Source of the DNA: Calliopsis andreniformis
Taxonomy: Eukaryota > Arthropoda > Insecta > Hymenoptera > Andrenidae
Direction: 5' to 3'
Assembly (NCBI RefSeq): GCF_051401765.1
Contig: NW_027480422.1
Span: 23,826,001-23,890,000, forward strand
DNA length: 64,000 bases
The notes below the pieces were generated by a model that was given only the letters and a program-made list of their open reading frames with translations, was not told the origin of the DNA and made no database searches. Below are positions 11,782 through 25,048 of this stretch, piece by piece. Position 1 is the first letter of the stretch. Each line of letters opens with the position of its first letter. The position numbers were made by a program, and so were the translations under genes.

Positions 11782-13438
11782 TGCCCGGAACGTAGAAATG
11801 ACCATTACCTTCACACTTCTTGCAATTATACATTTTATACGATGGAAAAACTGTTGTACTTATGTTGTATTTTGTTCTCCTGGCGTTGAATTCTAAGTAC
11901 CTAGCTATTCCATCTGGTGGAGCAATGCCCTAGAGTGAAGCCTAGGTCACCCGGAACATAGAAATGACCAGTACTTTCACACTGGTTGCAGCTTTCCTGT
12001 TATACGATGGAAAAACTGTTGCATTTTTATTGTATTTTATGCTTCTGGGGTTGACTTCTAGGTCCCTAGCTATTCGATCTGGCGGAGCAGCGCCCTACAG
12101 CGAAACCTAGGTTGCCCGGTATGTAGAAATGACCTTTACTTTCACACTGTTTGCAAATATACATTATATACGATGGAAGAGCTGTTGTATTTATATTGTA
12201 TTTTATGCTTCTGCCATTGACTTCTTAGGCCCTAACTATTCGATCTGGTCGGACAATGCCCTAGAGTGAAGCCTAGGTTGCCCGGGACGTAGAAATGACC
12301 ATCACCTTCACTCTGGTTGCAGTTATTCATTTTATAAATTGGAAGATCTGTTGTATTTATATTGTTTTTTATAGTTATGGCGTTGACTTCTAAGGCCGTA
12401 GCTATTCGATGTGGTGGAGAAACGCCCTAGAGTGAAGCCTAGGTTACCGGGAACGTAAAAATGACCAGTACTTTCACACTGGTTGCAGTTATTCATGTTA
12501 TACGATGGAAAACCTGTTGCATTTTTATTGTATTTTATGCCTCTGGCGTTGACTTCTAAGTCCCTAGCTATTCGATCTGGTGGAGCAAGTCCTTAGAGCG
12601 AAGCCTAGGTTGCCCGGAACGTAGAAATGACCTGTACTTTCACATTGGTTGCAATTATTCCTGTTATACTACGGAAAAACTGTTGCATTTTCATTGTATT
12701 TTATGCTTCTGGCGTTAAATTCTAAGTCCCTAACTATGCGATCTGGTGGAGCAACGCCCTACAGTTAAGCCTAGGTTGCCCGGAACGTAGAAATGACCAT
12801 AACTTTCACACTGGTTGCAATTATTCGTTTTATACAATGGAAAAACTGTTCTATTTATTTTGTATTTTATGCTTCGGGCGTTGACATCTAAGGCCCTAAC
12901 TATACGATCTGGTGAAGCAACTCTCTAGAGTGAAGCCTAGGTTGCCCGGAACGTAGAAATGACCATTGCCTTCACAGTCCTTGCAATTATACATTTTATA
13001 CGATGGAAATACTGTTGTACTTTTATTGTATTTTATGCTTCTGGGGTTGACTTCTAAGTCCCTAGCTATTCGATCTGGCAGAGCAGCGCCCTACAGCGAA
13101 ACCTAGGTTGCCCGGTACGTAGAAATGACCTTTACTTTCACACTGTTTGCAAATATACATTATATACGATGGGAGAGCTGTTGTATTTATATTGTATTTT
13201 ATGCTTCTGGCGTTGACTTCTTAGGCCCTAACTATTCGATCTGGTCGGACAATGCCCTAGAGTGAAGCCTAGGTTGCCCGGAACGTATAAATGACCATAG
13301 CTTTCACACTGGTTGCAATTAATCGTTTTATACAATGGAAAAACTGTTCTATTTATTTTGTATTTTATGCTTCGGGCGTAGACTTCTTAGGCCCGAACTA
13401 TTCGATCAAGTGGATCGACGCCCTAGAGTGAAGCCTTG
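11782..13438. repeat. Homogenised block, leading partial unit (10 monomers)
   Basis: It begins with the ATTACCTTC monomer (CACTTCTTGC) also found in the two 24-monomer units at 17,441 and 26,898. It proceeds through AGTACTTTC (short subtype), TTTACTTTC, ATCACCTTC, AGTACTTTC, TGTACTTTC, ATAACTTTC, ATTGCCTTC, TTTACTTTC and GGAACGTATAAATGACC types. The last five are the standard tail of every unit. Confidence 0.85.
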
Positions 13439-16090
13439 GTTGCCCGTATCGTAGAAATGACCATATATTTCACGCTGGTTGCTATTATTCCTCTTATACG
13501 ATGGAAAGACTGTTGTATTTCTATTGTATTTTATGCTTCTGGCGATGACTTCTTAGGCCCTAACTATTCGATTTGGTGGAGCAACGCCCTAGGGTGAAGC
13601 CTAGGTTGCCCGTAACGTAGAAATGACCATAACTTTCATACTGGTTGCAATTATTCGTTTTATACCGTGGAAAAACTGTTGTATTTATATTGTATTTTAT
13701 GAGTCTGGAGTTGTTTTCTAAGGCCCTAACTATTCGGCCAGGTGGACCAACGCCCTAGAGTGAAGCCTAGGTTGCACGGAACGTAGAAATGCCCATTACT
13801 CTCACACTGGTTGTAATTATTCCTGTTATACGATGGAATAAGTCTTGTATTTTTATTTTATTTTGTGCTTCTGGCGTTGACTTCTAAGGTCCTAGCTATT
13901 CGATCTGGTGGAGCAACGCTCTAGAGTGAAGCCTAGGTTGCTCGGAACTTAGAAATGACCATCACCTTCACTCTGGTTGCAATTATTCCCGTTATACGAT
14001 GGAAAAACTGTGGTGTTTATATTGTATTTTATGCTTCTGGCGTAGGCTTCTTCGGCCCTAACTATTCGATCTGGGGGAACCATGCCCTAGACTGAAGCCT
14101 AGGTTGCCCGGAACGTAGAAATGACCATCACTTTCACACTGGTTGCAATTATTCCTGTTATACAATGGAAAAACTGTTGTATTTATATGGCTTTTTATAG
14201 TTATGGCGTTGACTTCTAAGGCCGCAGCTATCCGATGTGGTGGAGCAACGCCCTAGAGTGAAGCCTAGGTTACCCGGAACGTAGAAATGACCATACCTTT
14301 CACACTGGTTGCAATTATTCCTGTTATACAAGGGAAAAACTGTTGTATTTATATTTTATTGTATGCTTCTGGCGTTGACTTCCTGGGCCCTAACTATTCT
14401 ATCTGGAGGAGCAACGCCCTAGAGTGAAGCCTAGGTTGCCCGGAATGCAGAAATGACCCTAACTTTCACACTGGTTGCAATTATTCGTTTTATACGGTGG
14501 CAAAACTGTTGTATTTTTCTTTTATTTTATGCTTCTAGCGTTGACTTCTAGCCCTAGCTATTCGATCTGGTGGAGCAACGCCCTAGAGTGAAGCCTAGGT
14601 TGCCCGGGACGTAGAAATGACCATAACTTTCACTCTGGTTGCAATTATTCATTTTACACAATGGAAAGCTGTTCTATTTATTTTGTATTTTATGCTTCGG
14701 GCGTTGACATCTAAGGCCCTAACTATTCGATCTGGTGAAGCAACGCTCTAGAGTGAAGCCTAGGTTGCCCGGAACGTAGAAATGACCATTGCCTTCACAG
14801 TCCTTGCAATTATACATTTTATACGATGGAAAAACTGTTGTATTATTATTGTATTTTATGCTTCTGGGGTTGACTTCTAAGTCCCTAGCTATTCGATCTG
14901 GCGGAGCAGCGCCCTACAGCGAAACCTAGGTTGCCCGGTACGTAGAAATAACCTTTATTTCACACTGTTTGCAAATATACATTATATACGATGGAAGAGC
15001 TGTTGCATTTTTATTGTATTTTATGCCTGTGGCGTTGACTTCTAAGTCCCTAGCTATTCGATCTGGTGGAGCAAGTCCCTAGAGCGAAGCCTAGGTTGCC
15101 CGGAACGTAGAAATGACCATTACTTCCACACTGTTTGCAATTATTCATTATATACAGAGCAAAAACTGTTGTATTTATATGGCATTTTATGCTTCTGGCA
15201 TTGACTTCTAAGGCCGGAGATATTCGATGTGGTGGAGCAACGCCCTAGTGTGAAGCCTAGGTTGCCCGGAACGTAGAAATGACCTGTACTTTCACATTGG
15301 TTGCAATTATTCCTGTTATACTACGGAAAAACTGTTGCATTTTTATTGTATTTTATGCTTCTGGCGTTAAATTCTAAGTCCCTAACTATGCGATCTGGTG
15401 GAGCAACGCCCTACAGTTAAGCCTAGGTTGCCCGGAACGTAGAAATGACCATAACTTTCACACTGGTTGCAATTATTCGTTTTATACAATGGAAAAACTG
15501 TTCTATTTATTTTGTATTTTATGCTTCGGGCGTTGACATCTAAGGCCCTAACTATACGATCTGGTGAAGCAACTCTCTAGAGTGAAGCCTAGGTTGCCCG
15601 GAACGTAGAAATGACCATTGCCTTCACAGTCCTTGCAATTATACATTTTATACGATGGAAAAACTGTTGTACTTTTATTGTATTTTATGCTTCTGGGGTT
15701 GACTTCTAAGTCCCTAGCTATTCGATCTGGCAGAGCAGCGCCCTACAGCGAAACCTAGGTTGCCCGGTACGTAGAAATGACCTTTACTTTCACACTGTTT
15801 GCAAATATACATTATATACGATGGGAGAGCTGTTGTATTTATATTGTATTTTATGCTTCTGGCGTTGACTTCTTAGGCCCTAACTATTCGATCTGGTCGG
15901 ACAATGCCCTAGAGTGAAGCCTAGGTTGCCCGGAACGTATAAATGACCATAGCTTTCACACTGGTTGCAATTAATCGTTTTATACAATGGAAAAACTGTT
16001 CTATTTATTTTGTATTTTATGCTTCGGGCGTAGACTTCTTAGGCCCGAACTATTCGATCAAGTGGAACGACGCCCTAGAGTGAAGCCTTG
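13439..16090. repeat. Homogenised block, unit 1 (16 monomers)
   Basis: Monomer types in order: ATATATTTC, ATAACTTTC with CATACTGG, CCCATTACTCTC, ATCACCTTC, ATCACTTTC, ATACCTTTC, CCTAACTTTC, ATAACTTTC with CACTCTGG, ATTGCCTTC, AAATAACC, ATTACTTCC, TGTACTTTC with CTACGG, ATAACTTTC, ATTGCCTTC, TTTACTTTC and GTATAAATGACC. The seventh and eighth are separate here but fused in the 15-monomer units. A 2-bp deletion (GACTTCTAGCCC) marks the seventh monomer. Confidence 0.88.
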
Positions 16091-19000
16091 GTTGCCCGTA
16101 TCGTAGAAATGACCATATATTTCACGCTGGTTGCTATTATTCCTCTTATACGATGGAAAGACTGTTGTATTTCTATTGTATTTTATGCTTCTGGCGATGA
16201 CTTCTCAGGCCCTAACTATTCGATTTGGTGGAGCAACGCCCTAGGGTGAAGCCTAGGTTGCCCGTAACGTAGAAATGACCATAACTTTCATACTGGTTGC
16301 AATTATTCGTTTTATACCGTGGAAAAACTGTTGTATTTATATTGTATTTTATGAGTCTGGAGTTGTTTTCTAAGGCCCTAACTATTCGGCCAGGTGGACC
16401 AACGCCCTAGAGTGAAGCCTAGGTTGCACGGAACGTAGAAATGCCCATTACTCTCACACTGGTTGTAATTATTCCTGTTATACGATGGAATAAGTCTTGT
16501 ATTTTTATTTTATTTTGTGCTTCTGGCGTTGACTTCTAAGGTCCTAGCTATTCGATCTGAAGGAGCAACGCTCTAGAGTGAAGCCTAGGTTGCTCGGAAC
16601 TTAGAAATGACCATCACCTTCACTCTGGTTGCAATTATTCCCGTTATACGATGGAAAAACTGTGGTGTTTATATTGTATTTTATGCTTCTGGCGTAGGCT
16701 TCTTCGGCCCTAACTATTCGATCTGGGGGAACCATGCCCTAGACTGAAGCCTAGGTTGCCCGGAACGTAGAAATGACCATCACTTTCACACTGGTTGCAA
16801 TTATTCCTGTTATACAATGGAAAAACTGTTGTATTTATATTGCTTTTTATAGTTATGGCGTTGACTTCTAAGGCCGCAGCTATCCGATGTGGAGGAGCAA
16901 CGCCCTAGAGTGAAGCCTAGGTTACCCGGAACGTAGAAATGACCATACCTTTCACACTGGTTGCAATTATTCCTGTTATACAAGGGAAAAACTGTTGTAT
17001 TTATATTTTATTTTATGCTTCTGGCGTTGACTTCCTGGGCCCTAACTATTCTATCTGGAGGAGCAACGCCCTAGAGTGAAGCCTAGGTTGCCCGGAATGC
17101 AGAAATGACCCTAACTTTCACACTGGTTGCAATTATTCGTTTTATACGGTGGCAAAACTGTTGTATTTTTCTTTTATTTTATGCTTCTAGCGTTGACTTC
17201 TAGCCCTAGCTATTCGATCTGGTGGAGCAACGCCCTAGAGTGAAGCCTAGGTTGCCCGGGACGTAGAAATGACCATAACTTTCACTCTGGTTGCAATTAT
17301 TCATTTTATACAATGGAAAAACTGTTCTATTTATTTTGTATTTTATGCTTCGGGCGTTGACTTCCAAGGCCCTAACCATTCGATCTGGTGGAGCAACGCT
17401 CTAGAGTGAAGCCTAGGTTGCCCAGAACGTAGAAATGACCATTACCTTCACACTTCTTGCAATTATACATTTTATACGATGGAAAAACTGTTGTACTTAT
17501 GTTGTATTTTGTTCTCCTGGCGTTGAATTCTAAGTACCTAGCTATTCTATCTGGTGGAGCAATAACCTAGTGTGAAGCCTAGGTCACCTGGAACATAGAA
17601 GTGACCAGTACTTTCACACTGGCTGCAGCTTTCCTGTTACACGATGGAAAAACTGTTGCATTTTTATTGTATTTTATGCTTCTGGGGTTGACTTCTAGGT
17701 CCCTAGCTATTCGATCTGGCGGAGCAGCGCCCTACAGCGAAACCTAGGTTGCCCGGTATGTAGAAATGACCTTTACTTTCACACTGTTTGCAAATATACA
17801 TTATATACGATGGAAGAGCTGTTGTATTTATATTGTATTTTATGCTTCTGCCATTGACTTCTTAGGCCCTAACTATTCGATCTGGTCGGACAATGCCCTA
17901 GAGTGAAGCCTAGGTTGCCCAGGACGTAGAAATGACCATCACCTTCACTCTGGTTGCAGTTATTCATTTTATACAATGGAAGATCTGTTGTATTTATATT
18001 GTTTTTTATAGTTATGGCGTTGACTTCTAAGGCCGTAGCTATTCGATGTGGTGGAGAAACGCCCTAGAGTGAAGCCTAGGTTACCGGGAACATAAAAATG
18101 ACCAGTACTTTCACACTGGTTGCAGTTATTCATGTTATACGATGGAAAACCTGTTGCATTTTTATTGTATTTTATGCCTCTGGCGTTGACTTCTAAGTCC
18201 CTAGCTATTCGATCTGGTGGAGCAAGTCCTTAGAGCGAAGCCTAGGTTGCCCGGAACGTAGAAATAACCTGTACTTTCACATTGGTTGCATTTATTCCTG
18301 CTATACTATGGAAAAACTGTTGCATTTTTATTGTATTTTATGCTTCTGGCGTTAAATTCTAAGTCCCTAACCATGCGATCTGGTTGAGCAACGCCCTACA
18401 GTTAAGCCTAGGTTGCCCGGAACGTAGAAATGACCATAACCTTCACACTGGTTGCAATTATTCGTTTTATACAATGGAAAAACTGTTCTATTTATTTTGT
18501 ATTTTATGCTTCGGGCGTTGACATCTAAGGCCCTAACTATTCGATCTGGTGAAGCAACGCTCTAGAGTGAAGCCTAGGTTGCCCGGAACGTAGAAATGAC
18601 CATTGCCTTCACAGTCCTTGCAATTATACATTTTATACGATGGAAAAACTGTTGTATTTTTATTGTATTTTATGCTTCTGGGGTTGACTTCTAAGTCCCT
18701 AGCTATTCGATCTGGTGAAGCAACGCTCTAGAGTGAAGCCTAGGTTGCCCGGAACGTAGAAATGACCATTGCCTTCACAGTCCTTGCAATTATACATTTT
18801 ATACGATGGAAAAACTGTTGTATTTTTATTGTATTTTATGCTTCTGGGGTTGACTTCTAAGTCCCTAGCTATTCGATCTGGCGGAGCAGCGCCCTACAGC
18901 GAAACCTAGGTTGCCCGGTACGTAGAAATAACCTTTATTTCACACTGTTTGCAAATATACATTATATACGATGGAAGAGCTGTTGCATTTTTATTGTATT

Positions 19001-20070
19001 TTATGCCTGTGGCGTTGACTTCTAAGTCCCTAGCTATTCGATCTGGTGGAGCAAGTCCCTAGAGCGAAGCCTAGGTTGCCCGGAACGTAGAAATGACCAT
19101 TACTTCCACACTGTTTGCAATTATTCATTATATACAGAGCAAAAACTGTTGTATTTATATGGCATTTTATGCTTCTGGCATTGACTTCTAAGGCCGGAGA
19201 TATTCGATGTGGTGGAGCAACGCCCTAGTGTGAAGCCTAGGTTGCCCGGAACGTAGAAATGACCTGTACTTTCACATTGGTTGCAATTATTCCTGTTATA
19301 CTACGGAAAAACTGTTGCATTTTTATTGTATTTTATGCTTCTGGCGTTAAATTCTAAGTCCCTAACTATGCGATCTGGTGGAGCAACGCCCTACAGTTAA
19401 GCCTAGGTTGCCCGGAACGTAGAAATGACCATAACTTTCACACTGGTTGCAATTATTCGTTTTATACAATGGAAAAACTGTTCTATTTATTTTGTATTTT
19501 ATGCTTCGGGCGTTGACATCTAAGGCCCTAACTATACGATCTGGTGAAGCAACTCTCTAGAGTGAAGCCTAGGTTGCCCGGAACGTAGAAATGACCATTG
19601 CCTTCACAGTCCTTGCAATTATACATTTTATACGATGGAAAAACTGTTGTACTTTTATTGTATTTTATGCTTCTGGGGTTGACTTCTAATTCCCTAGCTA
19701 TTCGATCTGGCAGAGCAGCGCCCTACAGCGAAACCTAGGTTGCCCGGTACGTAGAAATGACCTTTACTTTCACACTGTTTGCAAATATACATTATATACG
19801 ATGGGAGAGCTGTTGTATTTATATTGTATTTTATGCTTCTGGCGTTGACTTCTTAGGGCCTAACTATTCGATCTGGTCGGACAATGCCCTAGAGTGAAGC
19901 CTAGGTTGCCCGGAACGTATAAATGACCATAGCTTTCACACTGGTTGCAATTATTCGTTTTATACAATGGAAAAACTGTTCTATTTATTTTGTATTTTAT
20001 GCTTCGGGCGTAGACTTCTTAGGCCCGAACTATTCGATCAAGTGGAACGACGCCCTAGAGTGAAGCCTTG
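16091..20070. repeat. Homogenised block, unit 2 (24 monomers)
   Basis: It starts like unit 1 through the separate CCTAACTTTC and ATAACTTTC monomers. An insertion beginning with the ATTACCTTC monomer at 17,441 brings in monomers otherwise seen in the leading partial unit. The ATTGCCTTC monomer is duplicated in tandem near 18,543-18,874. The unit then returns to the standard tail. The extra-monomer layout differs from that of unit 5 although both total 24. Confidence 0.88.
18543..18874. repeat. Single-monomer tandem duplication in unit 2
   Basis: The stretch starting GATCTGGTGAAGCAACGC at 18,543 is repeated at 18,709, exactly 166 bp on, and covers the ATTGCCTTC monomer and its TTCTGGGGTTGAC tail. 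The two copies look identical over the repeat. No other unit has this pair, so it is a recent one-monomer unequal exchange private to unit 2. Confidence 0.9.
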
Positions 20071-22559
20071 GTTGCCCGTATCGTAGAAATGACCATATAT
20101 TTCACGCTGGTTGCTATTATTCCTCTTATACGATGGAAAGACTGTTGTATTTCTATTGTATTTTATGCTTCTGGCGATGACTTCTTAGGCCCTAACTATT
20201 CGATTTGGTGGAGCAACGCCCTAGGGTGAAGCCCAGGTTGCCCGTAACGTAGAAACGACCATAACTTTCATACTGGTTGCAATTATTCGTTTTATACCGT
20301 GGAAAAACTGTTGTATTTATATTGTATTTTATGAGTCTGGAGTTGTTTTCTAAGGCCCTAACTATTCGGCCAGGTGGGCCAACGCCCTAGAGTGAAGCCT
20401 AGGTTGCACGGAACGTAGAAATGCCCATTACTCTCACACTGGTTGTAATTATTCCTGTTATACGATGGAATAAGTCTTGTATTTTTATTTTATTTTGTGC
20501 TTCTGGCGTTGACTTCTAAGGTCCTAGCTATTCGATCTGGTGGAGCAACGCTCTAGAGTGAAGCCTAGGTTGCTCGGAACTTAGAAATGACCATCACCTT
20601 CACTCTGGTTGCAATTATTCCCGTTATACGATGGAAAAACTGTGGTGTTTATATTGTATTTTATGCTTCTGGCGTAGGCTTCTTCGGCCCTAACTATTCG
20701 ATCTGGGGGAACCATGCCCTAGACTGAAGCCTAGGTTGCCCGGAACGTAGAAATGACCATCACTTTCACACTGGTTGCAATTATTCCTGTTATACAATGG
20801 AAAAACTGTTGTATTTATATTGCTTTTTATAGTTATGGCGTTGACTTCTAAGGCCGCAGCTATCCGATGTGGTGGAGCAACGCCCTAGAGTGAAGCCTAG
20901 GTTACCCGGAACGTAGAAATGACCATACCTTTCACACTGGTTGCAATTATTCCTGTTATACAAGGGAAAAACTGTTGTATTTATATTTTATTGTATGCTT
21001 CTGGCGTTGACTTCCTGGGCCCTAACTATTCTATCTGGAGGAGCAACGCCCTAGAGTGAAGCCTAGGTTGCCCGGAATGCAGAAATGACCCTAACTTTCA
21101 CACTGGTTGCAATTATTCGTTTTATACAATGGAAAAACTGTTCTATTTATTTTGCATTTTATGCTTCGGGCGTTGACATCTAAGGCCCTAACTATTCGAT
21201 CTGGTGAAGCAACGCTCTAGAGTGAAGCCTAGGTTGCCCGGAACGTAGAAATGACCATTGCCTTCACAGTCCTTGCAATTATACATTTTATACGATGGAA
21301 AAACTGTTGTATTTTTATTGTATTTTATGCTTCTGGGGTTGACTTCTAAGTCCCTAGCTATTCGATCTGGCGGAGCAGCGCCCTACAGCGAAACCTAGGT
21401 TGCCCGGTACGTAGAAATAACCTTTATTTCACACTGTTTGCAAATATACATTATATACGATGGAAGAGCTGTTGCATTTTTATTGTATTTTATGCCTGTG
21501 GCGTTGACTTCTAAGACCCTAGCTATTCGATCTGGTGGAGCAAGTCCCTAGAGCGAAGCCTAGGTTGCCCGGAACGTAGAAATGACCATTACTTCCACAC
21601 TGTTTGCAATTATTCATTATATACAGAGCAAAAACTGTTGTATTTATATGGCATTTTATGCTTCTGGCATTGACTTCTAAGGCCGGAGATATTCGATGTG
21701 GTGGAGCAACGCCCTAGTGTGAAGCCTAGGTTGCCCGGAACGTAGAAATGACCTGTACTTTCACATTGGTTGCAATTATTCCTGTTATACTACGGAAAAA
21801 CTGTTGCATTTTTATTGTATTTTATGCTTCTGGCGTTAAATTCTAAGTCCCTAACTATGCGATCTGGTGGAGCAACGCCCTACAGTTAAGCCTAGGTTGC
21901 CCGGAACGTAGAAATGACCATAACTTTCACACTGGTTGCAATTATTCGTTTTATACAATGGAAAAACTGTTCTATTTATTTTGTATTTTATGCTTCGGGC
22001 GTTGACATCTAAGGCCCTAACTATACGATCTGGTGAAGCATCTCTCTAGAGTGAAGCCTAGGTTGCCCGGAACGTAGAAATGACCATTGCCTTCACAGTC
22101 CTTGCAATTATACATTTTATACGATGGAAAAACTGTTGTACTTTTATTGTATTTTATGCTTCTGGGGTTGACTTCTAAGTCCCTAGCTATTCGATCTGGC
22201 AGAGCAGCGCCCTACAGCGAAACCTAGGTTGCCCGGTACGTAGAAATGACCTTTACTTTCACACTGTTTGCAAATATACATTATATACGATGGGAGAGCT
22301 GTTGCATTTATATTGTATTTTATGCTTCTGGCGTTGACTTCTTAGGCCCTAACTATTCGATCTGGTCGGACAATGCCCTAGAGTGAAGCCTAGGTTGCCC
22401 GGAACGTATAAATGACAATAGCTTTCACACTGGTTGCAATTATTCGTTTTATACAATGGAAAAACTGTTCTATTTATTTTGTATTTTATGCTTCGGGCGT
22501 AGACTTCTTAGGCCCGAACTATTCGATCAAGTGGAACGACGCCCTAGAGTGAAGCCTTG
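20071..22559. repeat. Homogenised block, unit 3 (15 monomers, 2,489 bp)
   Basis: It has the unit 1 order, except that the CCTAACTTTC and following ATAACTTTC monomers are fused into one chimeric monomer at about 21,066-21,231. Differences from unit 4 are few; those I found include AAACGACC for AAATGACC, GGTGGGCC for GGTGGACC, TTTTGCATTTTATG for TTTTGTATTTTATG, and CTAAGACCC for CTAAGTCCC. Identity therefore looks above 99%, by eye. Confidence 0.9.
21066..21231. repeat. Chimeric monomer defining the 15-monomer unit
   Basis: The left half matches the CCTAACTTTC monomer of units 1 and 2 (GGAATGCAGAAATGACCC). The right half, from TATACAATGG onward, matches a different monomer with CTGTTCTATTTATTTTG and CTTCGGGCGTTGACATC. 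In units 1 and 2 the CCTAACTTTC monomer instead continues with TATACGGTGGCAAAACTG. The switch lies in the shared TTCGTTTTATAC tract. The same fusion recurs in units 4 and 5 at about 23,555 and 26,045. Confidence 0.85.
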
Positions 22560-25048
22560 GTTGCCCGTATCGTAGAAATGACCATATATTTCACGCTGGT
22601 TGCTATTATTCCTCTTATACGATGGAAAGACTGTTGTATTTCTATTGTATTTTATGCTTCTGGCGATGACTTCTTAGGCCCTAACTATTCGATTTGGTGG
22701 AGCAACGCCCTAGGGTGAAGCCTAGGTTGCCCGTAACGTAGAAATGACCATAACTTTCATACTGGTTGCAATTATTCGTTTTATACCGTGGAAAAACTGT
22801 TGTATTTATATTGTATTTTATGAGTCTGGAGTTGTTTTCTAAGGCCCTAACTATTCGGCCAGGTGGACCAACGCCCTAGAGTGAAGCCTAGGTTGCACGG
22901 AACGTAGAAATGCCCATTACTCTCACACTGGTTGTAATTATTCCTGTTATACGATGGAATAAGTCTTGTATTTTTATTTTATTTTGTGCTTCTGGCGTTG
23001 ACTTCTAAGGTCCTAGCTATTCGATCTGGTGGAGCAACGCTCTAGAGTGAAGCCTAGGTTGCTCGGAACTTAGAAATGACCATCACCTTCACTCTGGTTG
23101 CAATTATTCCCGTTATACGATGGAAAAACTGTGGTGTTTATATTGTATTTTATGCTTCTGGCGTAGGCTTCTTCGGCCCTAACTATTCGATCTGGGGGAA
23201 CCATGCCCTAGACTGAAGCCTAGGTTGCCCGGAACGTAGAAATGACCATCACTTTCACACTGGTTGCAATTATTCCTGTTATACAATGGAAAAACTGTTG
23301 TATTTATATTGCTTTTTATAGTTATGGCGTTGACTTCTAAGGCCGCAGCTATCCGATGTGGTGGAGCAACGCCCTAGAGTGAAGCCTAGGTTACCCGGAA
23401 CGTAGAAATGACCATACCTTTCACACTGGTTGCAATTATTCCTGTTATACAAGGGAAAAACTGTTGTATTTATATTTTATTGTATGCTTCTGGCGTTGAC
23501 TTCCTGGGCCCTAACTATTCTATCTGGAGGAGCAACGCCCTAGAGTGAAGCCTAGGTTGCCCGGAATGCAGAAATGACCCTAACTTTCACACTGGTTGCA
23601 ATTATTCGTTTTATACAATGGAAAAACTGTTCTATTTATTTTGTATTTTATGCTTCGGGCGTTGACATCTAAGGCCCTAACTATTCGATCTGGTGAAGCA
23701 ACGCTCTAGAGTGAAGCCTAGGTTGCCCGGAACGTAGAAATGACCATTGCCTTCACAGTCCTTGCAATTATACATTTTATACGATGGAAAAACTGTTGTA
23801 TTTTTATTGTATTTTATGCTTCTGGGGTTGACTTCTAAGTCCCTAGCTATTCGATCTGGCGGAGCAGCGCCCTACAGCGAAACCTAGGTTGCCCGGTACG
23901 TAGAAATAACCTTTATTTCACACTGTTTGCAAATATACATTATATACGATGGAAGAGCTGTTGCATTTTTATTGTATTTTATGCCTGTGGCGTTGACTTC
24001 TAAGTCCCTAGCTATTCGATCTGGTGGAGCAAGTCCCTAGAGCGAAGCCTAGGTTGCCCGGAACGTAGAAATGACCATTACTTCCACACTGTTTGCAATT
24101 ATTCATTATATACAGAGCAAAAACTGTTGTATTTATATGGCATTTTATATTTCTGGCATTGACTTCTAAGGCCCGAGATATTCGATGTGGTGGAGCAACG
24201 CCCTAGTGTGAAGCCTAGGTTGCCCGGAACGTAGAAATGACCTGTACTTTCACATTGGTTGCAATTATTCCTGTTATACTACGGAAAAACTGTTGCATTT
24301 TTATTGTATTTTATGCTTCTGGCGTTAAATTCTAAGTCCCTAACTATGCGATCTGGTGGAGCAACGCCCTACAGTTAAGCCTAGGTTGCCCGGAACGTAG
24401 AAATGACCATAACTTTCACACTGGTTGCAATTATTCGTTTTATACAATGGAAAAACTGTTCTATTTATTTTGTATTTTATGCTTCGGGCGTTGACATCTA
24501 AGGCCCTAACTATACGATCTGGTGAAGCAACTCTCTAGAGTGAAGCCTAGGTTGCCCGGAACGTAGAAATGACCATTGCCTTCACAGTCCTTGCAATTAT
24601 ACATTTTATACGATGGAAAAACTGTTGTACTTTTATTGTATTTTATGCTTCTGGGGTTGACTTCTAAGTCCCTAGCTATTCGATCTGGCAGAGCAGCGCC
24701 CTACAGCGAAACCTAGGTTGCCCGGTACGTAGAAATGACCTTTACTTTCACACTGTTTGCAAATATACATTATATACGATGGGAGAGCTGTTGCATTTAT
24801 ATTGTATTTTATGCTTCTGGCGTTGACTTCTTAGGCCCTAACTATTCGATCTGGTCGGACAATGCCCTAGAGTGAAGCCTAGGTTGCCCGGAACGTATAA
24901 ATGACAATAGCTTTCACACTGGTTGCAATTATTCGTTTTATACAATGGAAAAACTGTTCTATTTATTTTGTATTTTATGCTTCGGGCGTAGACTTCTTAG
25001 GCCCGAACTATTCGATCAAGTGGAACGACGCCCTAGAGTGAAGCCTTG
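22560..25048. repeat. Homogenised block, unit 4 (15 monomers, 2,489 bp)
   Basis: It has the same monomer order and the same length as unit 3, including the chimeric monomer. The ATTACTTCC monomer has TTTTATATTTCTGGC in place of TTTTATGCTTCTGGC, a change shared with unit 5, so units 4 and 5 share a more recent history at that point. Confidence 0.9.
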
